This document shows, in pieces, positions 11,261-22,290 of a DNA stretch of 64,000 nucleotides. Positions within the stretch are counted from its first letter, which is position 1. The number at the start of each line of letters is the position of its first letter. Location: NCBI GenBank assembly GCA_026413225.1, contig CM048591.1:77850009-77914008 (forward strand), written 5' to 3'. Made by a program: the position numbers and the translations under genes. This DNA comes from Otis tarda (taxonomy: Eukaryota; Chordata; Aves; Otidiformes; Otididae). Below the pieces are notes generated by a model that worked only from the letters and a program-made list of their open reading frames with translations, was not told where the DNA came from and ran no database searches.

Positions 11261-13206
11261 AGTATTCCCTTACCTGATTTTTTTTTTTTTTTTGTATCAA
11301 CAACCCTATTGACAAGCCTTCGTTATTTCTGATTGTCAATATCTCTTTGTGGTGGTGGGTTTGAAGCATGCGGTGTGTCGTCACAGTCGTTGAAGTTAGT
11401 GAGCGCTGAGGGTGTGTACACCTTGGAGGACCTTGGCTTTAGCAGAACTACTTCTTATTATCCGACTCTCAGAAACTATGCTTTCCGTCAAAAAAATAGC
11501 TGGCTGGTCATGCATTTAATTTAGATTTGTCCACTGCTAAGTACACAAGATTGGTCTGCGATTAGACGATTGTGATTGCAGTCGTCAATGATATTTTTCC
11601 TCTGGTGGAAACCTTATGGCCAAATCTGTCGTTGCGCCTAGGACATAATTCCTCTTCTGTCTGATTTTCCCAGCCTCTGGTATATAAATCATAAATGCGC
11701 CGTCTGTGCCATGTTAAATTTTTAGGGCTCTCCCTTTAGTAGTACTTGAATGTGAATGCGTTAAGGACAAAATTTGACCTTTAAATGACTGTAAAGGGCC
11801 AAGGCAGATACTTGGCAAGCTTTTCTCGCTGCAATATTAATCAAGAAAAGAATCATCATAATCCTGGAAACTAAATAGCCATTGTAGTGATTTTATCACC
11901 AGGGAAATTGTTCATCTGTCAGTAAGATTGTTACTAGGAAAGGGAAAATAGGGAGTGTTAAAATTGCTTTAGACCGCTGAATCATTGAGTCCCTCTAGAC
12001 TGGAAGCCTGAATTGTTTTTTCGAGAGGGGTAGGCTGAGAGGGGTTGCTGCAGGAAAGCTGTAGGTTAATCAGTTTCAGTGGCACCAGTGAATCTAAGCC
12101 TGGTCTCTCTTGAGGACGTGAGGAGAGTGCATGGACGGAGAAAGGGACGGGGAGGCTTCGGGAACTTATTGTTTCGTCGTTGTTTGTTTCTGGATGGCCC
12201 TTTCACACAGGGGGAAGGTTGTTGATAAAAAGAAAAAGGAAGAAAGGAGGGGAAAGGCAGCATCGTGTTCACTGGCTGTATTTTCATCTCGTTTAATCCG
12301 GGGGATATTAATGAGGAGGAATACGATCGAGACAGAAGGAGATGGATGCAGGCAGGCAGGAGCGACAGAGACATGTTTGTGTGGGAAGTGTCCATGTAGG
12401 GCCCAGAAAGCCACCCGGGAAGATGTTTTGCGTCTTGGGACTCAACATGATGCTACCGTGTGCTGTGGTGCAGGTGTGTGAGGAGCCCTGCCTGTGCAGA
12501 AGCATCCTCGGGATGTGCTAGGACAGCCTGTCCCTCAGTAAATCCCGCTTAGGTAGATGACGTCTTCGCTAGTGTGGCTGGATGGTGGCAATGGACAGTC
12601 GTAGCGCAACCCAACCATGCCATAACCTGCGGGATGGGTCTGTTCGGCTGGAAGGGGAGCTTTAATGTGGACACCTCTGCCTGGTGGACACCTCTGCGTA
12701 TGAGATGACCCTGAGGTGGAGGACAAGCGTTGGCTGTAGGGTGGCTCTTGTAGGGGATGGGGTAGATGGTCTAAGATACAACGGACTGCCTCACGGCAAA
12801 GAGGGTTTGGACAAGGACGGGTGAATTGGGAGGTAGGAAGTGTTTGTATAAGAGGTGCCTCTGGGAAGTTTGTGTAGTGTGTCATGAATTGTCTCCATAA
12901 AACAAATGCAGAGAGCGGGGGGGGGAGGAATCTGTGTGTGCACATGATGTGGATCCTCTTTGTACGAAAACGTCTCTTTGCGTGGGAAGTGGTGTCTTTC
13001 TGGAGAGGGCTTGTTTGGAGGAGCTTGTCTGATGGCTGCCTGTGAGTGAGCGGGGGAGCGAGACGTGATGGGTAGCACCTCTATCAAAGACTTCGGAGGG
13101 GTCGGCACGTGTGGAGCCACCAATGATGGGTACATGGGGGTGAGGGTCCCAACGGGGTCGTGAAGGTGGGTGTGTGGGTGGTGCCATGCCAGAGCATCCC
13201 TCCAGG
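11261..13206. other. Intronic sequence, no gene seen
   Basis: AT-rich to about 12000, more mixed after. No exon or repeat family recognised. Open frames on both strands at 12.1-13.2 kb overlap each other and look like chance. Confidence 0.45.
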
Positions 13207-13312
13207 GCAGCCATCCCACATCCCCGGGATCCATCAGCCATCCCACATCCCCAGGGACCGTTGGCTGTCCCAGGTCCCCCGGGGACCATCAGCCACCCCA
13301 CGCAACATCCCT
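13207..13312. repeat. Short tandem repeat, about 27-bp unit
   Basis: Three to four imperfect copies of a unit like CAGCCATCCCACATCCCC followed by GGGACC-type sequence. Small and GC-rich. Confidence 0.6.
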
Positions 13313-13943
13313 CTGCGCCAGGCAGGCCACGGCCACCGTGTCCTTCATTGTTGTCACCCCCAGATTGTGATACTGTCACAAAACTGTTGCTAGGCAACAA
13401 ATGTGGTTACCGGGTCTCAACGAATAGCTGAAGGGGGAAAGCGAAGTGTTGCACCATTGTAGAGTAACCATAGCAATGACCTACTATTACAGACTAAAGA
13501 ATTATCATTAACAATGTTAAAGTATCAAACGGAGTCCCAGGATCCAGAGACTTCCAGGCAGCATCTCCGCGTAATTGGGTTACCCAGGAAGAGGTCCCAA
13601 CTCTTTCACGGCCCTCAGCTCCCCGTCTTCCTCATCTTGGTTTTGTTTCGGGGATTGTTGTGGGGTTTGGGGTTTTTTTTTGTTTAAATACGGCGAATGC
13701 ACCACACGTTGGGAGGAGATACTTGTAGAACAATGGAAGCGCCCACAAAAGAAAAAAAAAGGGATGGAGGGAAAGGTTCGCTTTACTGCCGCGATATCAT
13801 GGATGGGCTTGTTGGGAAAGGGCGTACGAAGGATGCTGAGCTCCGTGGTGAGGCAGCGATTGGATGGCTTCCATGGGTTTTGCATCAACGCCCTTGGCAC
13901 CAAAACGGCCCCCCAGTCAAAGTGTCACCTTTCTCTCTTGCAG

Positions 13944-14086
13944 GTACGGAGCGCCATGAGCTGACTTCCTGGAAGAGTTTTCCATCTATTTTCAAGTTCT
14001 TCAGCGAGGCGATGGAGGCGAAGAACAGCTCGGTGAAGCCCACCCCAATGCGGCGCTCCAACAGGATAAAATACGAAGAATTGTAA
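13944..14086 (+). CDS. FAM172A (ARB2A), last coding exon
   Basis: This exon encodes the C-terminal 47 residues of FAM172A. It starts GTERHELTSWKSFPSIFKFF and ends RRSNRIKYEEL then TAA at 14084-14086. The acceptor is TTGCAG at 13938-13943, preceded by a CTTTCTCTC tract. The first codon is split, with one base from the previous exon (phase 1); a Gly there fits the human protein as I recall it. The family carries an Arb2 domain and is reported to act with AGO2 and CHD7 in co-transcriptional splicing control. The C-terminus resembles a KDEL-type tetrapeptide (YEEL here, HEEL in human as I recall). The visible exon lies beyond the Arb2 domain. An open frame runs further upstream from 13697, but that part is intron. 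The gene lies tail to tail with NR2F1, which supports both calls. Confidence 0.9.
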
Positions 14087-16080
14087 AAGGAGGAGGAAAA
14101 AAAAAAAAAAACCGCCGCCACCACCACCAACCTCTTCGCTGCTTCTTTTCTGCAAGCAGTCTCCCAGCCCCTCATTAGATTGTTTTCTTCCTAGAGCACA
14201 GGGTCGCGATGTATACATCTAAATAGCGTTTTGCATTATTTCTAGATGAGTGCAACTGTCAAAGCAATATGGGTTCACTGGTTGTGCTTCCTGTGGGCTG
14301 TAACTCAGATTTCGTGCTGCCCATCAGCGCGCAGATTAAGGCTGACAGTGGTACTGCACAGTGCAGCGTGGTGCAGCTCTAATTGCCCTGACACAGCCCT
14401 GCACCAGGCTGATGCCAGAATTTAACGGCTTCCTCCTGGTCCTATCGCCTGCAGGATCCTTCCTTCTATTTTTTTTGCGACGGAACGAAATAGAAATTAC
14501 TCTGGTTTTTTTTTACCGACAGCTCTAATTCAGAAGTGCTAACCAGCCTGTGATTTTACACTCAGCAGCCTTCTCTTTTCTCTGGGACCAAGTGGGATCA
14601 ACTCTTGACTCTTTCATTTTCTGCTGGTAGGAGGGTCCAAGAAGTTTGGTCCAGATTTTTAGAAAGCCCTTTTGTTGTAGAGATTTTCTCCTCCTGCCGG
14701 ATCAATGGCATTATCTGTAGATCTTCTCTTCCTTTTGAAAGCTCCACTTTAAAAAAATGCCTATTCATTAACTGGCTGGACCACACTGTGAAATATGACA
14801 GGAAAAAAAAAAAAAAAAAAAAAAAGGAGGCACATTGCACATTTTCCTGTTAGTTTTTAAGCACGAAGATGCTTCCGTTTTTCTATGCCGGGTTTTTAAC
14901 GACTTTGCTCTCCCGTGCTTATCCCCTTTTCCCCGTAGCTCACGGGTTCATCCTTGGTTCTGTGTGCGGACTCCACGGACACACGTGGGTGGGAGGGGAG
15001 TGATGATGCTGTCGGCAGCTTTTCTCCGCTGAAACGTCTGATAAGCAACAGGATGTGCCTGATAGCGTGCCCAGCAAGCGTGCGCGCTAATTAAGCTCCT
15101 TTTAGTGTTGATGATGCTAAATTAAAGTGATCTTTTCCTTCAGCGGCCATGCCCACCGAGCCCCTGGTGCTGTCAGTGCTGAGGAGGCACCACTCAAGCG
15201 CATGGGTCCGGGACCCCCATCCCAGCCCCGCTATTGTGTGATGGTTCCTATCCCGCAGCTGGGGACCGAGAATGGGGGACAAGCGTTAAAACCGGATGAT
15301 ACCAAGGTGGGGGTCCCCAGCCCTCTGCTGTGGTGCCTGTAGAGAGGTGCAAGGGCAAAGCTGGCCCAGTTTGGGCTAAAATCCTCTGGTTGAGCGTCTA
15401 TGCACAGGATATAGGATCAGGTTTTAATTCCCAGAGGGGAACCTGTTGCTGCAGGGGTCTGCAGCCTGTGCCCCCCACCCAATCTCCACATGTTTAGAGG
15501 GGGGAAGGAGGGGGTTTGCATCACCTCTTCGGGGTCTCTCTGCTTTTCCCCCTCACCCCACGCCACTCTCCATTGCCAGGGCGGCAAGGTGGGGTCCCCG
15601 GGGTGCCAAACGTCGCGGGAACAGATCTATTTTTTTAAGCGTTGGCGAGAAATTAAATGTACAAAAAATTTCTACTGTAACAATTGCCCTTTTTTTGTAA
15701 GGCTCTTTTCTTTACTGTGCCCCCTGCCCGGCTCGCAGTACCACTTCCGTAAGGGGCTGTGAAGCACGGGAGGGGGTGTCCTGATACTGCTCTGCTTGCA
15801 CTGAACAAAAAAAAAAAAAAAAATAAAAATGCTCTTTTCTCTTCTCCCTGCACCCTTTCTGTCCCCACGGGAGCCGCGGTCCCTGGTGGGTAGCGTGGGG
15901 TGGGGAGAACACGTGAGGGGTGCAGGTGGGGGGGTGTCTGGGGGGAGGAGGGGAGGTGTGAGCTCCCCCGCGGGACCCCGATCCCCCCCACCACAGCACC
16001 CGCGGTCGCGCGAGGGGGAGGTGGATGAGGTGAAGGTCCTCCGTGTCCAGACCCACGCCCTTCCCGTTCCCGAGGAGTGG
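14087..16080 (+). other. FAM172A 3' UTR and downstream sequence
   Basis: It begins with an A-rich run and a CCACCACC stretch, then about 230 bp of clean sequence (14180-14420) that is probably 3' UTR. Homopolymer tracts increase from here (A-run at 14802-14825). An AATAAA occurs at 15822-15827, but it sits at the end of an A-run and may not be the real poly(A) signal, so the UTR end is undetermined. Confidence 0.45.
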
Positions 16081-17470
16081 GCTAACCCTAAAGACTAAAA
16101 ACCCCAAAAAAAAATACACCCTGGGAGAAGGGTTTGACCGGTTCCTCGCGAAGAAGGACTATTTTAGGGGGTGAGGGACACGGGGGGGAGGCGGCATCTG
16201 CGCCACCGAGAAGGGGGGAGGGGGGCGGCAGAGGGGCGTGGGAGCATCCCTGCGTGTCCGCCCGCGACGGTGTCCGTGGGAAGGCGGCAGCGGCGCTGAG
16301 GGGTGGGTTGGGGGGGGGCGCTGATTTTAGTGGATTCCTGGGGACTCGGGTGTTTCGCAGTCTCTGGTCCCTCGCGCCGTGGTGTCCTGAACGGCCGGGG
16401 GTCTGACGTCAGCCGACCTCCCGATGTCGTCACGGGGAAACTCCCTGACGTCATGCAGGAGCTTGTGCCGTGGGTAACTTCGGGGCTGCGGGTCCAAAAG
16501 TTACTTTTAGGAAAAAAAAAAAAAAAAAATTAAAAAAGAAATAATAAAACCTGACCCTGGGGTAGATTTTACAGGAGAATCCCCCCCAGTTCCTCATAGT
16601 CCAAAGGCTGATGGTTCGCCCGCCCCAAAGGGTTGTTGTTTGTTTGTTTGTTTGTTTGTTTGTTAGGTTTTTACACCGTCGCGAGATCCGAAATGCCACG
16701 GTTGGAGCCGTGGGCCAGCGAGAGCGAGTGTTTCCTCGCCAAGAAGGGAGAGCAGGAAAAAAAATGTTTGCTAGAGGAAATCAGCCGGCGGACCCCCAAA
16801 CGCTGCAGGGCACTGTTCGGATGGGGGGAAATGGAGTAAAAAAAAAAAAAAGGTGAAAAATCTCCTCCCCCCTCCCCCTCTCCCCGCCACTGCATTGTGC
16901 GCTGGTGGAGGTGTGATTCTCCCGGATTCAGCCGAAGGATGCTGCTGCTTTTCCTGGGAATGCGCATTTTCCCTCTGTCCCCGAGAAACATCACTAATTG
17001 TTTTTGTTTTGTGATTTGGGGTTTTGTGTTTTGATTTGGTTTTGGTTTTTTTTGTTTGTTTGGTTGGTTGGTTTGTTTTTTTTTTCCCTCTAGGAATTCC
17101 ATGCAGCAGTACAAATGAAAAGTGTCACGTCTACAAAAAAAAAACTGCGTGGGGCCGCATATAGCCCCGCTCTCGAGGCAGCCGAACCGAAAATAACCGG
17201 CCGAGAACACGCGCATCCACCGCACACCCGAGCGGAGCCGCGTCTCCGGCAGCAGAGGGGTGCGTGTGTGCCTGCGCACGCTCCCGTGGGCAGCTGGGTC
17301 TCGCGTGTCTGCGTGTGCCCGCGTGGTGTTGACAAAGTGTGTGGGGGGAAAAAAAAAAAGAAAAAAAAAAAAAGGTGCTTCTTGCAGAAACTTGGGAGGA
17401 GACGCCATTTCTGGTTGTAGCATCCTAATACCACAAATTTTCACTTTTCTCTTCCATTTCGGATCGCATG
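16081..17470. other. Intergenic GC-rich and low-complexity sequence
   Basis: GC-rich with G-runs at 16160-16320, then the CRE cluster listed separately. A GTTT tetranucleotide run lies at 16632-16664, an A-run and purine patch at 16800-16860, a T/G-rich tract at 17000-17090, and A-rich runs at 17345-17375. No gene seen. Confidence 0.5.
16404..16453. promoter_or_regulatory. Two perfect CRE palindromes with a half-site between
   Basis: TGACGTCA occurs at 16404-16411 and again at 16446-16453, with a CGTCA half-site at 16428-16432. The sequence is CpG-containing. TGACGTCA is the full CREB/ATF consensus. Function and target are not shown by the sequence; the site is 2.3 kb past the FAM172A stop codon. 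Confidence 0.6.
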
Positions 17471-17479
17471 TGTTTGTGA

Positions 17480-17850
17480 GTATTTCACTAGATCAGTGAC
17501 AGCTCTTTATTTGCATAATTATATGCTCTGGTCTGAAGAGAAAACTAACCCCCAAATTTCATGGGTCACCAAACTGCGACAATCAATGTTTTATCACGTA
17601 TGCTAAGCAAAACCTAAGGAGCTATATGAAGTTTCTTGGGGAGTTTTTGCTCCTCAGAAAATTAAAGATTTTGTGCCTCTTGAATAGACGCAAAATCTTT
17701 CCAAGCTCTTTGTAACTGAATTCCGTTTGAAGGCGAAACTAGAGATTAGCTCGTAGATCTGGATTTCAGACCCACTAGCTTTATTACTTCAAAGTGGATT
17801 CAGACAAGCAGCTTTACTGCATCTCTAAATTTCGCCGTCCTAAGTACTGT
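17480..17850. promoter_or_regulatory. Clean AT-rich island with octamer and TAATTA (candidate enhancer)
   Basis: About 370 bp with no homopolymer or simple repeat, inside low-complexity surroundings. A perfect POU octamer ATTTGCAT (17509-17516) overlaps TAATTA (17516-17521). No open frame of note. The regulatory role is an inference from texture and motifs. Confidence 0.45.
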
Positions 17851-19590
17851 CATTTAAACCATGGCAAGGAAGAAGGAAAAAAAAAGAAAGAAGAAGGAAA
17901 AAAAAATAAATTAAAAAAAAACCAAAAGGTGGCCAAATGTGAAAATCGCAGACAATCGCTCCCTCCCTCATCAAGCTCCCGATGGGTTTAATTTCACCCG
18001 TTCAGAGCAGTTTTATTCTTTCTGTTGGACGCTCTCCCCACTCTCCGACCCCCCCTCCATGAAGATACAGATATTGAGAAAAAAAAAAAAGAAGAAAAAA
18101 GAAAACCATTTCCAGAGCTGCGGGATTTGTCACTCAGCTGCACAACAGTCGCTCCTGTTTGTCACACACACACACACACACACACTCTCTCCAAGTTTCC
18201 CTCTCCACCAAAAAGTCTTGTTGGGAGGAGGAAGGGACCCGGTGATGGGCACCGACCGGCGGTGAAGGTCCCCCTCCTCCTCCTCCATCCGCATCCAGAC
18301 TGCTGGGAATTTTCAGCTCTTGCTTTGAGGAGGTTTAAAATAAAGTTAAATAAAGTGAAAAGTGTTCATGCGAAGTGCGGGAGGACCTCTCGGGTGAGCT
18401 GCAGATCGTGGGGGCCATGACACGCGGCTTTAATTTCGAGGGGAAAAAACAAACAAACAAACAAACAAAAAAAAACCCCGCAGGTTTCTCCGCTCTCCTT
18501 GCCGTGACCTCGCGGGGGGGGGAGTCCCCCACGGTTTGCAACCTTGTTCTTGGGTAGGAGAAACTTTTTAAAAGGGGTTTATTTCGAGAAGCACGGACCG
18601 CAACCATCTCCCGACCCCGCGTCTAGGAGAGGACCCCTCGGCAGCCCCACGGCACGACGTTGGTTGCGAGTCCGGAGGGGGAGAAGCACTTTTGCCATCC
18701 CGTCTGAGGTTTTGGGGGCTTTTTTATTTTTTTTTCTTGGTTGTTTAGTTGGTTTTCTTTCATTACCACCAACCCAAGAAGCCTTTCCCGGGGGAAGTGG
18801 GTTTCCAGCACTGACGGACACCTGGGAAGTTTTGGGGAAGTTTCCCGACGCCAGCTTTTGTTTCGCAAGGTGAAACACGAGTGGGGGAATAAAAACAGCG
18901 CTGGGAGACCACAATCTCCTCACCATCCCCTCGTCTGGCGGCCGGTCGGGAATCCAGGGGGCCAGGGAGACCCCGGGTGGGGAGGAAAGACCCCACTCCA
19001 GCCATCCCCTACGCCTGGCGCAGGGCTGCCCCCAAACTCCTGCCTCCAACCTCCTTCTCCAAAGCTGCTATCTCCGTCACAATTAGATAAATAACCTACC
19101 CGCGCATCTCCCCTCCTCCTGGGACCGTTTGAATCCTTTTCTTCCCAAGCTTGACTAGCCCAACCATCAGTTGTTTTTTTTTTTTTCCCTGCCAGTAAAG
19201 CCCTTGATGGGAAGAGTCTCCTCTCAACATGCAGGTATAAAACAAACAAATAGACAAGCAAGCACAACAAAGCTTTCTCCCCAATATTGCGCCGGGCCCT
19301 GCTTGCCTCCATTTTCTGGGGAAAGATGCTAAAATCACACGGAATGTGTAAATATTGATCTGGGCGGTCGTAGCGCGGCTGGGGGACTTTCCCCAGCTTT
19401 CCCCGCTCCCCTATCCCTCCCCTCACTCCTGACCTCCACCTTCGCTCCCAATGAGTTTCTCGGTCAATTCCCTTAAAATCCAGCCTTTGGCTTGTCCTGG
19501 GGCTTTCTGGGGTGGGATCTCCCCCTCACGCACCCCTTGGAGTAGTGCACTTGTGATGTTTTTTCATCATTATTATTTGGGTTATAAATT
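17851..19590. other. Intergenic low-complexity sequence
   Basis: A-rich tract at 17875-17930, a CA dinucleotide repeat at 18162-18185, a CAAA-type run at 18445-18475, and GC-rich patches around 18490-18700 and 18930-19060. Tandem AATAAA-like words occur near 18340-18355 on the plus strand, without other gene evidence. Confidence 0.45.
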
Positions 19591-19599
19591 ATTTCCTTC

Positions 19600-20720
19600 T
19601 AGCTTTCGGCCCGTTTAGGGTGCATCCTCTCTTGAGGGAGGGTGAAGCCCCAGAGCCGGGAAGGAGCGGTGGGCGCCGCGGGCTGCCCGTGGCCGTGTTA
19701 CCCGTGGGCTCCCCACGCCCACCCACTTCATTGCGGGATCGCCAGCCGGCACCATCCCCGAAAAGTGGCTGCGGGGTCGGCGACGGGGACCACCCGGAGG
19801 GATACCGTCCTTCCCAGGGGATTTCGGACCGCCTCCCCCATCTTTCCATCCTCCCTTCCCCTCCTCTCCCCCGCCAAAAATTCCCCGTCCCGGGGGCGGC
19901 GGCGGGGCTCGGGGCGGGCCCAGCACCATGGACAGCGCCCGCCGCTGCGGCCGCCGCCGGGGTCCGGGGGGTCCCCTTGGGGGTCTTGAGGGGGGAGGAT
20001 GGGCATGGGGGTGGTTTGACCCCCTGGCTGTCGCGACATGCTGGCGGAGAGAAGCGCTTGGCCCGCCGGCTGCTCCCGGGCGGCAGAAGGAGAGGAAGGG
20101 GAGGGAAAAAAAAAAAAATTTTTTTTTTCAATTATTTAAAAAGAGGAAAAAGTTGATTTCTCTGCGCGCTTTCCCACGGGGGGTGTCAGGGCGCTCCTGG
20201 GTCTGTGTGAGCATCCCCCGGACCCAGCGCACAAGCCCCCCTCCCAGCCATTTTCAGGGGTCACGCCCCTGGACATGGCACAGCACCGGGGGGCCCGCAC
20301 CGTCCCTGGAGAGGGTCGACGTGGGACCCCCGTGGGTCAGGGCACCCCTCCCGGGCAGCCCCCCAACCCAGGGGAGGCTGGAGGGGCCAGAGGCTGGGAA
20401 TCCGTTTGCTCCGTCCTCCCGCCCCACGGTCCCGCAGCCCGGCTGCTCGCCCCCAGACCCATTCCCATTATTTAGGGCGTTCCCGGAGGTGGTCCCGAGT
20501 CAAACCCCCTGCCTGCCTCAAGCCACCACCGACCCAAATTCCCCCCGGAACTGCCCCCGGGGGGCCGGGACCCGCGGCTGAGGCACAGGGAGTACCTGTG
20601 GGGCGACGCCCGCTACGGGGGGCTCCTGGGTTTTTGGGCTGCACCCTCCCCGCCCTCCTCGGGCTCCCGTCAAGGGGGGGTTCGCCCAGAGACTTGGTCA
20701 AGGGGGGACACCCCTGCATC
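19600..20720. other. GC-rich CpG-bearing region, no gene recognised
   Basis: Strongly GC-rich from 19620 to 20100 and 20180 to 20700, with many CpG words, interrupted by an A/T run at 20105-20130. Long overlapping open frames on both strands reflect the lack of stop codons in GC-rich DNA. It could be a CpG island promoter, but no TATA, splice signal or protein motif is seen. Confidence 0.45.
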
Positions 20721-20749
20721 AAAGGCTTCACCACACGCACGCGAAACCG

Positions 20750-22129
20750 AAGGCTTGAATATTTCGCAGCGCTGAATATTCCCCTAGAATGGTTCATTTT
20801 TCCTTTCAATTTCTTTTCCTTCCTTTTCTTTTTTTTTTCCCTTTCTTTCTCTTCTTTAACTTTTTTTTTTTTTTTTTAAGGTTGGGTGGAAACAGAGCTA
20901 TCTTCCACCCTGCACCTTTACTATGGTCAGGTGGAAAAGCCCCCCCCCCCCCCCCAGTCCCTCCAGCGAGCTCCGGACTCTCCTAACCGCTTTGCAAGCA
21001 AACGCTAGCGCTGAAGTTTCGTTAGGATCCGCCCCAACTTTTTGGATTTTCACCCCAGTTGCTCAGATTTAGTTGCGTTTTCTGGTGGTTTGAGGGGCTT
21101 AGGGATTTTGGGGTGTTGGATTTTTTTTTTTTTTTTTTTTTTTTAGGTCCCTATTACTCGGTCTCCCTTCCCAGGACCAGGTCCGCCTCTGCCTCTCAGC
21201 CCACACCAGTGTAGCCTGCAGCCCCGCGCCCCCTCTCCGCCCCAGCTCACGCTGCCCACTCGCCGCTCGTGGCCGTGACCACGGCCCCTCTTCCACGCAA
21301 AGGGTCCTGCAAATGCTTTTCTCCCCGCTCTGGGCTCCCCTCCACCTGGGAAGGACAGAAAGATTCCCGTACGAATACAGCAAATGTATTTTATTTCCCT
21401 TTTTGTAGACTTTTTTTGTTTCCCTACTCTCTTTTTGGGAAAAAAAAAAAAAAAAGGAAATATTCCCCAGAAGACCCGAGATCCTCTCAGCGCTTTTTCT
21501 CCCTGTTTTCCTGCAGCCCTTCGAAGCCGTGTGAAACGACTTTTTCCTGCCTTTCGGCCGTTTGTCAACATCACGTCCACGCTGCCCACTCGGGGTGGGG
21601 ATTAAAGCCCCTGCGCGGTCCCAGTCTTGCGTGGAAGTGGGAGTCCCCTCTCCTCGTCCCCCTGCCCACGGACCTTTCCCTCTGGACCCACCCATGAGGC
21701 TCGGCGGGTACCAGCCCTGACTTCGGTGTGGGTTTTGTCCTGTCGCCCAATCGCGTGATGGAAAAGAGAGAAGAAGGGGGAAAGAGGGGGGAACAAAAAA
21801 TCCCAACTCCTAAAATGATGGGTAATCCTTGGGGAAACGGGGTGCTCGCCCTTCTGATGTGGGAAACCTGATGGAGGGGAAGTGGTGGAGGGGGAGGGGC
21901 TGGCTTGGCTACCGAACAGCGGCGTTTGGCGAGTGGGGGAGCGGCGAGCCCTCTCCTTTCGTCCCTGAAACGAATACCTGGCCGAGCTGAGCCGGAGAGG
22001 AATCCAAAGCTCAGGGCAGGCGCAGCTCTGGAAGAAGGGCGGCTGTCATGGGCTCCTTCCCAGCCAGATGAAGTTTTGTTGGTCTTTTTTTATTATTATT
22101 ATTATTTATTTTATTATTATTTCCCGGAA
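20750..22129. other. Intergenic low-complexity sequence
   Basis: Pyrimidine-rich tract at 20790-20880, a C-run at 20940-20955, a T-run at 21120-21144, an A-run at 21440-21455 and a TTA microsatellite at about 22087-22122. No gene seen. Confidence 0.5.
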
Positions 22130-22290
22130 AGGTAGAAGGGATTTGTAAGCGTTTAAGCAATCTGAGTGAGAACAAAGCCAAACTCTTTAGCATATAAGTT
22201 TCCATTATCAGCTTTCAACCTTGCAAAACTAGAGCCATTTGCTTAACTTAATCCTTAACATATGTTTGCAACAGTAGCAGATTTTTATTC
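22130..22290. promoter_or_regulatory. Clean AT-rich island (candidate conserved element)
   Basis: About 160 bp free of runs, between a TTA microsatellite and a T/C-rich tract. Contains TTTAAGCA, CATATAAG and CTTAACTTAATCC words. The role is inferred only. Confidence 0.3.

Larger units (their letters stand above)
1..13943 (+). other. FAM172A last intron (3' part), non-coding
   Basis: This stretch precedes the only FAM172A exon visible and ends in a good acceptor (pyrimidine tract then TTGCAG at 13938-13943). I looked for the preceding FAM172A exon and did not find it, so the whole interval is best read as part of the last intron. It is moderately AT-rich with few long homopolymers, unlike the sequence after 14.1 kb. 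A T/G-rich low-complexity tract lies at about 562-760. Repeats inside it are listed separately; the rest shows no convincing gene. Confidence 0.6.

Noticed and set aside
13697..13943. Upstream part of the open frame running into FAM172A exon
   Set aside because: It lies before a clear acceptor, and its translation does not match the protein; intronic read-through.
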